Assembly (NCBI RefSeq): GCF_002741985.1
Contig: NZ_APHW01000103.1
Span: 1 to 64,000 of the forward strand
Reading direction: 5' to 3'
DNA from: Vibrio rotiferianus CAIM 577 = LMG 21460
Lineage (GTDB): Bacteria > Pseudomonadota > Gammaproteobacteria > Enterobacterales > Vibrionaceae
DNA: 64,000 bases
Below the pieces are notes generated by a model. That model saw only the letters and a list, made by a program, of their open reading frames with translations. It was not told where the DNA came from and did not search any database. How positions within the stretch are numbered: the first letter of the stretch is position 1; the number at the start of each line of letters is the position of its first letter. The position numbers and the translations under genes were made by a program. Of this stretch, positions 1 through 8,864 are shown one piece after another.

Positions 1-177
1 ATAGATACCCAGTTACGTTGGTTGGCACTGAGTCCTGATGGAACTCTACCGAGCAAACTCAAGCAAATGAGGGAGAGCATAAGTCACTTCATTTTACCGG
101 ATAAAAGAAAGGACCGAACGTATCCACGTTCAGTCCTTTTTGTCCCTACAAAATATCCATTTAGATATAAGCATTAA
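1..177 (+). CDS. IS4-family transposase, C-terminal fragment
   Basis: This is the last 58 codons of a reading frame that enters from the left edge and stops at 175-177. The tail reads KLKQMRESISHFILPDKRK and then TYPRSVLFVPTKYPFRYKH. It matches the basic end of IS4-type transposases, in which a KQMR helix, an ILP(D/P)xR motif and a short YPR-x-VK-like tail close the protein. The DDE catalytic core would lie outside the window, so activity cannot be judged. A hairpin overlaps the end of the frame. The IS right end is not obvious before the next gene. Confidence 0.65.
   Translation: MDTQLRWLALSPDGTLPSKLKQMRESISHFILPDKRKDRTYPRSVLFVPTKYPFRYKH
108..141 (+). terminator. Hairpin overlapping the transposase 3' end
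   Basis: AAAGGAC and GAACGT on the left pair with ACGTTC and GTCCTTT on the right around a short loop, and a T run follows. It looks like an intrinsic terminator, although it lies inside the last codons of the transposase frame. It may instead be part of the IS right end. Confidence 0.5.
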
Positions 178-234
178 TGCTTATCCGAACGGCATTATCC
201 AAATTTGGAGGCGCTTTTTAAATCGTTTTTAGTG

Positions 235-606
235 TCAGTAGTATTCACCCAGTGAGCAATCATGCAAATCGGAAATACTATAGTTTCTCAATGAGTTGAT
301 TTTGAAATTAAAAATCACTTCTTTACAGACATTGTGTCCCCGCTCACTATAGGTGATGTACCCTTCACTATAAGCTCTTTGTCCATCAGATGACGTTACA
401 TGGGCAGCAAACTCTAAATGCGCAGTATGTGCGTGAACACGTTTTTTACTCTCATACATATCAAGCCATTCTTCTCGATTGGCCATTTGCATCAACATCG
501 ACTCAGCTTGCGACTCTAACTGCTGTGGATACACATAAAATCGATTGTAGGCAAAGTACGAGCTCATCAAAAAAAGTATTAACACTGCTGAGGCTGTTCT
601 TGTCAT
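235..606 (-). CDS. Small membrane-anchored protein of unknown function
   Basis: This is a 123-residue protein with one N-terminal hydrophobic segment (about residues 5-20), followed by a polar, probably periplasmic domain with two cysteines (in NVCKEV and HDCSLG) that could form a disulfide. A strong ribosome site (GAGGAAG) lies about seven bases before the ATG, which supports this start. I recognise no family. It stands alone between the IS fragment and an amidohydrolase read in the same direction, with a 150-base gap and no clear operon link. Confidence 0.6.
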   Translation of the reverse strand: MTRTASAVLILFLMSSYFAYNRFYVYPQQLESQAESMLMQMANREEWLDMYESKKRVHAHTAHLEFAAHVTSSDGQRAYSEGYITYSERGHNVCKEVIFNFKINSLRNYSISDLHDCSLGEYY

Positions 607-758
607 AGAAGCTTCCTCTTATCTTTATGAATTTTTTATACTCATAAAGTTTAGGTTATGAAACTGACTTGAATAACAGCTTACAGTCAGAATCAGTCAA
701 TTCTATGACAAGCAGCCCCTTTATCTAACCTAATTCTAAATAACTAGACACTCAGTAC

Positions 759-2567
759 TTACTTATCGATAGGGAACAACTTGCTTTCGAAGACAGTTGC
801 ATAAATTGGCACATCTTTTAGCTTGTTGATATCAACTTTGTAAGGGTCTTCTTCAAGTACCGTAAAGTTGGCTACTTTACCTACTTCAATACTACCGAGC
901 GTATCTTCCATTCCCCACGAATATGCTGCTTCAATGGTAATGCCTTTTAGAGCGGCTTCACGAGAGAGCGCAAGATCTTTACGCAGCACATTTCCGTTGT
1001 TGGTTTGGCGAGTAGCGGCACTCCATGCTAGCAATAGTGGATCAGCAGGCGCCATTGGCATGTCCGAGTGTAACGACACTGGGATCTGCTCTTTCTCGAT
1101 CGTAGCCAATCGAACCATAGCGTGCGCACGCTCTTCACCTAACCCGACTTCACCAAAACGGTCACCGAAACCCGTCACGTAATATGGATTAACACTAATA
1201 ATCGCACCAAGCTCTTTCAGTTCCTTGACTTGTTCGTCGGTCGAATTGGCAAAGTGAACGATCGTAAAACGGTGGCTCTCACGTGGGTATTCAGCTTGAC
1301 GACGTTTCAAAATTTCAATCAGCTTTTCAACGCCTTCATCACCGTTTACATGAACGAGGATTTGGTAATCCTTCTCCCAAAACAGCTTGGTGATGTCTTC
1401 AACTTCTTGAGGGGTTTGAATCCACTCGCCATGGTGACCATCCAGATAACCGTCTTTCATCATCATTAACTGAGAGATGATCGCGCCATCGAACAGTAGC
1501 TTAACTTGTTTTTTAAAGAAGCGAACTTTGCCTTCATCAGGGAAGGTTTTGGTGATCTCTTCAACCGCTTGAACCACACCCTCTTTGCCTTTTAGGAAGT
1601 ACGGTGACTTACTTTCTGGTGTAAAGAAGGAGTACATTGGCGTTTCATCAGCACCCAAGATCTCTTTGTACAGGCCCACCATATCCTCGGGTATAAATGC
1701 GCCAGGTTCGTTGTAAGCCGTCACCCCTTTCTCGTGCAGCATTTCCACCATTTGCTCAAGTCCGGCACGGAATCTTGCTTCACTGCCAAGATCTTTGTAG
1801 ATACGCGGTAGCAAGTAAATCAATGCGCCACCTTCCCAGAAATGGCCATTTGCCAAATCTGATTGAGCCGCCACCTCTTTACCTTGTTTATCGATATCTG
1901 CTTGGTTCAGACCAAACTTTTCAACAAATGCCGTGTTTACGTAGAACTCGTGTGCAGAACGATGCCACACACCAATTGGACGTGTCTTAGAGATCTTATC
2001 AAGATCAGCGCGCGTCAATTCACCATGGAAGAAGTTGTTGTAGCCCCATGTCCACAATACTTCATTTGGATCCTGCATCTCTTTTTCAACGGCAGTCAGC
2101 GCGTTCAGATACTCTTGATGTCCATTCACTGCAGGCCAAGTACGACTTGGTAACTGCCACTCTTCAGGAGCAATGACCGGCATACTCAACGTAAGTGCAC
2201 CAAGGAATGGATGCAGGTGCTGCTCAATAAAGCCAGGCATGATCACCTTGTCTTCTAAATCGACTTTATCCGCATTTGGGAACTGCTTCAGCGCCTGCGC
2301 TTCTTCTCCAACAAAGACAATCTTGCCGTCATCGTCCGCTACAACCGCCTCTACACGAGGTTGGTCTTCGTCCATTGTGATGATGGTATCAGCCAAATAG
2401 ATCGTTTCACCGCTTTCCGCAGGCGCAGTTGCTTGAGCTTGCTCTTCTACTTGGGACTCAGGCTCTGGTTCTTGTTGTTTCGCTTCTTCCGCAGGGCTAC
2501 ATCCTGCCATAGTTCCGATAAAGCCTAAGATGGCTCCTGCCACTAACGTTCGCTTGAATGGTTTCAT
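759..2567 (-). CDS. Amidohydrolase-family lipoprotein (YtcJ-like)
   Basis: This 602-residue protein begins with a lipoprotein signal (the lipobox ends GTMAGC, Cys about residue 23) and an acidic, Q/E-rich linker. The body is an amidohydrolase-3 metallohydrolase. It shows the N-terminal beta strand IYLADTIITMD, the metal-binding motif PGFIEQHLHPF with HLH, further histidines in LVHVNGDEG and IVHFANS, and a late aspartate in SLHSDMP. The C-terminal VGKVANFTVLEEDPY is typical of the family. Such enzymes hydrolyse amide or related bonds of exported substrates. The substrate here is unknown. AAGGT lies seven bases before the ATG. Confidence 0.85.
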   Translation of the reverse strand: MKPFKRTLVAGAILGFIGTMAGCSPAEEAKQQEPEPESQVEEQAQATAPAESGETIYLADTIITMDEDQPRVEAVVADDDGKIVFVGEEAQALKQFPNADKVDLEDKVIMPGFIEQHLHPFLGALTLSMPVIAPEEWQLPSRTWPAVNGHQEYLNALTAVEKEMQDPNEVLWTWGYNNFFHGELTRADLDKISKTRPIGVWHRSAHEFYVNTAFVEKFGLNQADIDKQGKEVAAQSDLANGHFWEGGALIYLLPRIYKDLGSEARFRAGLEQMVEMLHEKGVTAYNEPGAFIPEDMVGLYKEILGADETPMYSFFTPESKSPYFLKGKEGVVQAVEEITKTFPDEGKVRFFKKQVKLLFDGAIISQLMMMKDGYLDGHHGEWIQTPQEVEDITKLFWEKDYQILVHVNGDEGVEKLIEILKRRQAEYPRESHRFTIVHFANSTDEQVKELKELGAIISVNPYYVTGFGDRFGEVGLGEERAHAMVRLATIEKEQIPVSLHSDMPMAPADPLLLAWSAATRQTNNGNVLRKDLALSREAALKGITIEAAYSWGMEDTLGSIEVGKVANFTVLEEDPYKVDINKLKDVPIYATVFESKLFPIDK

Positions 2568-2710
2568 GTGTTTACCTTATATCGCCAGTTTGATACTGCT
2601 TTAGTTATGGAACCCCGTTCCAAAAAGAAAGGAGTATGGTGTGTAAAGTAAAGATCGTTTTTGTCAGTATTGAGCAGATTTCACTCACAATCTTGAGAAT
2701 GAAACAGGAA

Positions 2711-3652
2711 TTAATTCAGAACGTTACCAATCACCGTCGTCACCAAGCGGTGATCAGAACCATTTGGTTGACTTGTCGATAGGCGAGTACAGATTTTTCT
2801 GCCTGTGTATTCCGATTTAAACCAAAGATGATCAATCCCAATCATGGCAAACGCCGGGACTGATAACTCTTTTATCGACGCTGGCCAACTGGCAACCGGT
2901 CGGGATTGGAAACGAGAGAACAGCTTGCTAAACCTTGGGCTTGCGGCAGAAAGGTTAAAGTCCCCAATCACAATCATTTCCGATGTTGGGTACAAGTCGG
3001 TAAGGGTTTCTATGGTTCGAATCAGCGCATTTCTGCGTTGCCACAGCGGCTCGGTTCTTGGTGAGGGAGGATGCGCCGTCATTAAGGTAATTGGGTTGTC
3101 CACTTGCCATGTTGCTCGAATCACCTCTTGACCATCTGGGGTGTGATAAATCGACACTGGCTCCAAAGGATAACGACTCAAAATCATCTGATTTGACGGG
3201 TAACCAACGCCGCGCTGGCCGCCATAATAGAAAGGATAAATATCGTCGAGAAGATGAAGTTTCTCCCCCACTTGAGGCGAGAGCTCTTGCATCACCACCA
3301 AATCCGCAGGGTGTTTAAGCAAGTAATTAATGAACTGATTGATATCCCGATTTTCGTAGAAAAGATTGAATTGGACGATCGTCAGCGGATTTTCGCAGGT
3401 TTGGTTGTTCGTGATTTGAGTGGGTAAGAGGAATGGAAAAAAAACACCGCTGATCACGATTGAGGTGAGCGCCTTCGCCCAGCGACGAAAGACGAAAAGC
3501 ACGAGAGCGAGACTGAAATAGACAAATAAAATGAGGGCGGGAATCGAGGTCAGATTCTCCGCCCACCAGATATCATGATATTGCCTTGCTAGCAGCCAAA
3601 TTAATGCAGGTAGAAACAACACAATCCATTTAATGACTCTCAGCACACGCAC
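2711..3652 (-). CDS. Endonuclease/exonuclease/phosphatase-fold membrane protein
   Basis: The 313-residue protein has about three N-terminal hydrophobic segments (residues 8-22, 38-55 and 62-78) followed by an EEP-fold domain. The conserved motifs are visible in order: QFNLFYEN (Asn), VMQELSPQ (metal-binding Glu), VIGDFNLS (Asp-Asn) and GSDHRLV (Asp-His). The active-site set therefore looks complete. Family members are phosphodiesterases or phosphatases acting on nucleic acids, inositol lipids or sphingomyelin. This membrane-anchored, periplasm-facing form is common in Vibrio, and its substrate is not known. The start is a GTG with a weak ribosome site. Confidence 0.8.
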   Translation of the reverse strand: MRVLRVIKWIVLFLPALIWLLARQYHDIWWAENLTSIPALILFVYFSLALVLFVFRRWAKALTSIVISGVFFPFLLPTQITNNQTCENPLTIVQFNLFYENRDINQFINYLLKHPADLVVMQELSPQVGEKLHLLDDIYPFYYGGQRGVGYPSNQMILSRYPLEPVSIYHTPDGQEVIRATWQVDNPITLMTAHPPSPRTEPLWQRRNALIRTIETLTDLYPTSEMIVIGDFNLSAASPRFSKLFSRFQSRPVASWPASIKELSVPAFAMIGIDHLWFKSEYTGRKICTRLSTSQPNGSDHRLVTTVIGNVLN

Positions 3653-3738
3653 TGCTCGTTTAGCGATTACATATCATAAGCTTATATGCAGTTTGCTAAC
3701 TCGCCAGTGCGTCGCTGACCAATACGCAGCTTATAAGC

Positions 3739-6700
3739 TTAAATGGTATGAACCGCTTCCGTTGCAGGCTCTGTATGTAGAACCTTTTCGCTCACTTCCA
3801 CTTTAACCGCAGCGACCTTGAACTCAGGGATCTTCGCATGCGGGTCAGTAGCCGTTGTCGTTAAACGGTTCACTGGCGATTCAACAAAGTGGAATGGAAT
3901 GAACACCACTCCTTTTTGAATGCGCTTAGTCACAAAGGCATCAATCTCAATGCTGCCGCGACGTGTAGACACCGTGAGACGCTGACCATTGCTGATGCCT
4001 AGCGCTTCTGCGTCTTCCACGCTCACCATCGCACGTGGGCCAGCAAGGTTATCCAACCCTTTGGTTTTGCGCGTCATGGTACCCGTGTGGAACTGCTCAA
4101 GCACGCGACCCGTCGTAAGCACCAGTGGATACTCCTCATCTGGCAGCTCAGCCGCATAACGGAACGGGACGCCCACCATTTGCCCTTTACCACGAGTAAA
4201 CTGGGTTTGGTGCATGATGCGAGTACCCGCAGGGTTGTTCTTATTGCTCGGCCATTGCACACCGTTTGGCGTGATCGCCTCCCAACGAAGACCTGCGTAT
4301 TGAGGTGTCACTCGTGCAATTTCGTTAGTGATATCAGACACACAGTGGTAGTCCCAATCACTGCCCATGGCATTGGCGATTTCTTGAATAATCCACCAAT
4401 CTTCTTTTGCCTCCCCCGGTGCCGTGACAACCGGATTCACACGCTGAACACGACGCTCCGTATTGGTGAAATGCCCCGCTTTCTCTGCAAACGAGCAAGA
4501 AGGCAGAACCACATCCGCGTATTGCGCGGTTTCCGTTAGGAAGATGTCTTGAACCACTAAGAAATCGAGTGCTTCTAAGCCTTCAATCACATGCGCTTGG
4601 TTCGGGTCACTCAATACTGGGTTCTCACCCATGATGTACATACCACGAACGTCACGATGGCAAGCCGCATCAATGATTTCTGTCAGGGTTAGACCTTGCT
4701 CAGAAGGCAGATTTGGCGCGTTCCATTCAATCGCAAACTTCTGACGCACAATTGGGTTGTATACCTTTTGGTAACCCGGGAAACTGTTTGGCAAAGCGCC
4801 CATATCACACGCGCCTTGCACGTTTGATTGACCACGTAGCGGATTGATACCACCACCTTCAATACCGATGTTGCCACACAGTAATTGCAGGTTAGCGATA
4901 GAACGCACGTTGTCATGACCTGTCGTGTGCTGAGTAATACCCATCGAGTAGTACACAGCGGTACGATCTGCCGTGCCAATCATACGCGCCATTGCTTGAA
5001 TGTCTTCGGCTTTAACGCCCGTAACCAACTCCACTTTGTCGAGGTTGTAAGCTGGCGACATCACCTCTTGCAACAAGGTATCAAAGCCGTCGACACGTTC
5101 TTCGATGTACTCTTGATCGTACCAGCCGTTCTTGATGATCTGCTGCATGACACCGTTTAGGAGCATCACATCCGTACCTGGACGGTGCGCCATGTACAAC
5201 TCAGCATGCTCTGCCATATCGACACGTTTCGGGTCAGCTACAATCAAGCGAGCACCATGGTGACGAATTGCTTGTTTGATGTGTGAAGCGATGATCGGGT
5301 GTGCCGATGTGGTATCCGAACCGATAATAAAGATCACATCCGAGTGCTTAATACTTGGAATGTCGTTGGTCATTGCACCACTACCCAGTGACGCCTCAAG
5401 ACCCGTTACACTCGATGCGTGACACAAACGCGCACAGTGATCGACGTTATTGGTGCCCAGTTCACGACGGACAAATTTTTGAAATGCGTAGTTGTCTTCG
5501 TTGGTGGTTTTCGCTGAAGAGAAACCCGCTAATGCGTTGCTGCCAAAATCTTGCTTGATGCCAGAGAACTTGCTCGCAATCAGTTGAATCGCCTCTTCCC
5601 AACTTGCAGGCTGCAACCAACCGTCTTTGCGGATCAATGGCGTGGTAAGACGCTCTTCACTGCCAATGAAATCAAAACCAAAGCGCCCTTTCACACACAG
5701 CATGCCTTGGTTCACTGGCGAGTCACCGCCCTTCACGTAACGAATCGTATTGGTTGCTTCATCCACGAACATAGTCAACTTACAACCCACACCACAGTAT
5801 GTACAAATGGTGTCGACCGCTTTCAGATCTTCAGTACGGCCTTGCGAACGGTCACGACTATCGACCATTGCGCCCGTTGGACACACTTGAACGCACGCGC
5901 CACATTGCACGCAGTTCGAATCACCCATTAGGGTTAAGCCATTCTTGTTACTTCCAAAGTGTGGACGATCGTCAGGACGTAATGCCGGACGACCTTGTTT
6001 ATCGCACACGAAGTTCAGTACACCGTGTACGGCTTTGTCGCGGCACGCTTGGATGCACTGACCACAGCTAATACAGCGGTTAGCATCAAACTCAATAAAC
6101 TCAGAGCTACGGTCAACTTCGTACTTATGACGCAAGTCTTTCGCACGAAGATCTAACCAATCTTGATGTGATTTAATCTGCAAGGAGAAGTCAAAGCTTT
6201 GCTCGGCTTCATATTCGGTGGAGTAGTCACGCAGCGCACAATCGGTATTGGCCTGACAACCACATTCAAGACAGCGCGCGGCTTCCTTCATCGCTTCTTC
6301 GTTATCAAAGCCCAACTCAACTTCAGCGAAGCTTTGCTCGCGTTGTGCTGGAGTTAGTTCAGGCATGATAGAGCGAGCGACTTTTTGGATGTTCTCGAAG
6401 TGAAGCGGATCGACTTGAGAGAGCTTCTTCTCTTTACGTGAGTTGAACGCCGCCTTTGGCATGTCTGCCATATCACCATTCAAAAACAGATCAATGGCTT
6501 TTGCCGCAACGCGACCATCACCAACCGCTTCAACTGCCGTTGCTGGACCACGGCGGAAATCACCAATACTGAAGATGTTGCCCGTGCCGGTGTGCATGGT
6601 CTTTTCATCTGCATCAGAGGTGTTCCAGCGCGTAAGTGGAATCGACAAGTCTTCGCCTTCGAGGAAGCTCAGATCTGGCTTTTGCGATACTGCTGCAATC

Positions 6701-7977
6701 ACGGTGTCGAACTCTTCGGTAAAGAACTCGCCGGTTGGTTTTGGGCTGCGACGACCAGATGCATCCGGCTCACCCAACGCCATGCGCTCTAGACGAATCG
6801 CATTCACGCGTCCGGTTTCATCGGCAAGGTTTTCTGCAGGGTTGGTCAAGAAGTGGAATTTCACCCCTTCGTGTTCAGCTTCGACAATCTCGTAGTCTTC
6901 TGCTGGCATTTCGTCACGAGTACGACGGTAAATCAACGTGGTGTCGGCACCAGCGCGACGCGCAGTACGAGCACAGTCAATTGCTGTGTTACCACCACCG
7001 ATCACCGCGACTTTCTGACCCGTGACGTAGTTTTGCTCAGTCACGTAATCTTTCAGGTAATCAACGCCTAGGTAACAACCTTCAAGGTCGCTGCCTGTGT
7101 AATGCATTTCAACCGCTTGAGACGCACCGACAGCCAAACACACTGCGTCGTATTCTTCGCTCAATTGAGAAAGCGTGAAATCGACACCCAGCTTTTGATT
7201 GGTATGAACTTGCATGCCATTACGGCACATTAATTCGATTTCTTTATCGAGAATGTCTTTTGGCAAACGGTATTCAGGAATACCATAACGAAGCCAACCA
7301 CCCGCTTTGGGCATGGATTCAAATACAGTAACGTCGTAGCCTTCATTCGATAAGTAGTAGCCAGCCGTTAGACCACCAGGACCACTGCCGACGACGGCAA
7401 TGTTCAAACCTTTGCTTGGTTTCTTTTCTGGTACATAGGCTTCATGCGCAGACAAATCCGCATCCGCGGCATGACGTTTTAGCTGACGAATAGCGATAGG
7501 CTCATCGACTAACGAGCGGCGACATTCGCTCTCACAGAATGCCGGGCACACACGACCAATCGATAACGGCATAGGAAGCGTACGCTTAATCACTTCAATC
7601 GCTTTTTGATGATCGTTTTGTGCGATGTGATAAAGGTACGATTGGATATCCACACCCGCAGGACAAGCGGTTTTGCATGGTGCTTCACAGTCGGCGTAAT
7701 GGTCCGTCATGATGCGGTTTAAGGCTTTTTTGCGATGCTCGCTTAGTTGTTCTGATTGCGTGACCACATTAAGGCCACGGTAAACTTCAAGTTCACACGC
7801 GCGCTTAGTACCGCCGCTTTCAACTTCAACCACACACAAGTCACACGGTACTTTTTCATTACTTTTGTTCATTCCGCACAGTGATGGAATCTCAACTCCA
7901 CACACTTTTGCTGCTTCTAGAAGGGTCAGCCCCTCTTCTACAATTCTATATTTTCCATCGATGACAATTTCTATCAT
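3739..7977 (-). CDS. Formate dehydrogenase alpha subunit fused to an NAD(P)H-linked flavin/Fe-S module
   Basis: This is a 1412-residue multidomain enzyme. In order it has an N-terminal 2Fe-2S ferredoxin domain (cysteines near residues 25-60), a GltD-type cysteine region (ADCEAPCKTACPAG), an FAD motif VVGSGPGGLTAGYYL (about 194) and an NAD(P) motif VIGGGNTAIDCARTA (about 322). Two 4Fe-4S clusters follow (CISCGQCIQAC and CVQCGACVQVC, about 635-690), then a molybdopterin domain with its own cluster motif CTYCGVGC (about 727). The catalytic position is cysteine (CARLCHAS, about 849), where selenocysteine occurs in E. coli FdhF. The layout implies soluble formate oxidation coupled to NAD(P)+. I chose the ATG at 7977 because GGAGG precedes it. 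An ATG 36 codons upstream gives an unconvincing cysteine-rich extension. Confidence 0.88.
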   Translation of the reverse strand: MIEIVIDGKYRIVEEGLTLLEAAKVCGVEIPSLCGMNKSNEKVPCDLCVVEVESGGTKRACELEVYRGLNVVTQSEQLSEHRKKALNRIMTDHYADCEAPCKTACPAGVDIQSYLYHIAQNDHQKAIEVIKRTLPMPLSIGRVCPAFCESECRRSLVDEPIAIRQLKRHAADADLSAHEAYVPEKKPSKGLNIAVVGSGPGGLTAGYYLSNEGYDVTVFESMPKAGGWLRYGIPEYRLPKDILDKEIELMCRNGMQVHTNQKLGVDFTLSQLSEEYDAVCLAVGASQAVEMHYTGSDLEGCYLGVDYLKDYVTEQNYVTGQKVAVIGGGNTAIDCARTARRAGADTTLIYRRTRDEMPAEDYEIVEAEHEGVKFHFLTNPAENLADETGRVNAIRLERMALGEPDASGRRSPKPTGEFFTEEFDTVIAAVSQKPDLSFLEGEDLSIPLTRWNTSDADEKTMHTGTGNIFSIGDFRRGPATAVEAVGDGRVAAKAIDLFLNGDMADMPKAAFNSRKEKKLSQVDPLHFENIQKVARSIMPELTPAQREQSFAEVELGFDNEEAMKEAARCLECGCQANTDCALRDYSTEYEAEQSFDFSLQIKSHQDWLDLRAKDLRHKYEVDRSSEFIEFDANRCISCGQCIQACRDKAVHGVLNFVCDKQGRPALRPDDRPHFGSNKNGLTLMGDSNCVQCGACVQVCPTGAMVDSRDRSQGRTEDLKAVDTICTYCGVGCKLTMFVDEATNTIRYVKGGDSPVNQGMLCVKGRFGFDFIGSEERLTTPLIRKDGWLQPASWEEAIQLIASKFSGIKQDFGSNALAGFSSAKTTNEDNYAFQKFVRRELGTNNVDHCARLCHASSVTGLEASLGSGAMTNDIPSIKHSDVIFIIGSDTTSAHPIIASHIKQAIRHHGARLIVADPKRVDMAEHAELYMAHRPGTDVMLLNGVMQQIIKNGWYDQEYIEERVDGFDTLLQEVMSPAYNLDKVELVTGVKAEDIQAMARMIGTADRTAVYYSMGITQHTTGHDNVRSIANLQLLCGNIGIEGGGINPLRGQSNVQGACDMGALPNSFPGYQKVYNPIVRQKFAIEWNAPNLPSEQGLTLTEIIDAACHRDVRGMYIMGENPVLSDPNQAHVIEGLEALDFLVVQDIFLTETAQYADVVLPSCSFAEKAGHFTNTERRVQRVNPVVTAPGEAKEDWWIIQEIANAMGSDWDYHCVSDITNEIARVTPQYAGLRWEAITPNGVQWPSNKNNPAGTRIMHQTQFTRGKGQMVGVPFRYAAELPDEEYPLVLTTGRVLEQFHTGTMTRKTKGLDNLAGPRAMVSVEDAEALGISNGQRLTVSTRRGSIEIDAFVTKRIQKGVVFIPFHFVESPVNRLTTTATDPHAKIPEFKVAAVKVEVSEKVLHTEPATEAVHTI

Positions 7978-8219
7978 ACAACCTCCGCAGCAAAGCAAAT
8001 CCACATCTGCACAAATAAAACCATGCATTCTATAAGGATAAACATTTGCAAGACAAGGCGGTGTGATACAAAACTTATAAACCACATTTTTTTCGTGTCA
8101 TAAAAAGAAAGCACTTCTGTCACGAAGTATCACAAGTAAGAACTCAACAAACGTTTTACTCCCTCGATTATGCAGAAACTAGTGAACGCTACTATTTTGA
8201 TAAGAATGGCAATAAAATA

Positions 8220-8250
8220 TTGACCTTCCCCTAAGGTTAACCTTTAGAAT
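8220..8250 (+). promoter_or_regulatory. MerR-type (CueR-like) promoter of the copper efflux operon
   Basis: The -35 TTGACC (8220-8225) and the -10 TAGAAT (8245-8250) are separated by 19 bases, the lengthened spacer typical of promoters twisted open by MerR-family activators. The spacer begins CTTCCCCTAAGG, which closely resembles CueR operators in front of copA and cusCFBA-like operons. The regulator gene is not in the window. The assignment to CueR rather than another MerR-family metal sensor is inferred from the downstream genes. Confidence 0.6.
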
Positions 8251-8280
8251 CGAAGGGTTTTCATCATTTTCATCAAACAC

Positions 8281-8730
8281 ATGGGAAAAGGTATGCACTT
8301 AAAGTCGCTGCATACAATCTGGTTAACTCTCTTCACAACACTGGTACTTTTGGTATCGAGTGTGGCGAATAGTGAGCCGTTGATGAATATCCAAATGATG
8401 TCAAAAGGCATGGCACATCATTCGTCTATGATGAGTGAAAGTGAACACTGCGGTATGCCTGGCATGATGGACGTCTCCATGACAGACGTTTCTATGTCCG
8501 AAGCTTCCGTAGCAGAAAATAGCGATGCAAGAGAAACCAGTATGAACTGTGGCGGAGGCTCAGGCATGGTTCATACCTGCTGTACTGCCGCGTGTACGAT
8601 AGTTTTCGTCCCCCTACCGAATCCTATCAATAGCCCAATGCCTGTCGTTTATCGCGCAACCATTACTCCTGAAGTTGCTTCCCCAGTAGTACACGTCAGC
8701 CGCGACCTGTACCGACCTCCTATAGTTTAA
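8281..8730 (+). CDS. Exported Met/His-rich protein, first gene of the copper efflux operon
   Basis: A 149-residue protein has a hydrophobic signal or anchor (residues 12-30) followed by a stretch very rich in Met, His and Ser (for example MMSKGMAHHSSMM and CGMPGMMDVSM) and a CCTAAC segment near residue 100. Such composition suits binding of Cu(I) or Ag(I) in the periplasm. I recognise no named family. It lies directly behind the MerR-type promoter and 134 bases ahead of the TolC-like gene, so a copper-related role is inferred from position and composition. An ATG at 8293 is an alternative start with better ribosome-site spacing. Confidence 0.65.
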   Translation: MGKGMHLKSLHTIWLTLFTTLVLLVSSVANSEPLMNIQMMSKGMAHHSSMMSESEHCGMPGMMDVSMTDVSMSEASVAENSDARETSMNCGGGSGMVHTCCTAACTIVFVPLPNPINSPMPVVYRATITPEVASPVVHVSRDLYRPPIV

Positions 8731-8864
8731 GTCAGTCAAGCATTCGACCCTGCGTGTGTATCGCAGGTTGTTTTAATGCGCCTGAACGATGAGGTAACAA
8801 GGCTTTACTGTTCCCGCAATAAAATCCGCACCTCCATCGATCCGGCGAACACTGGATTTAGATT

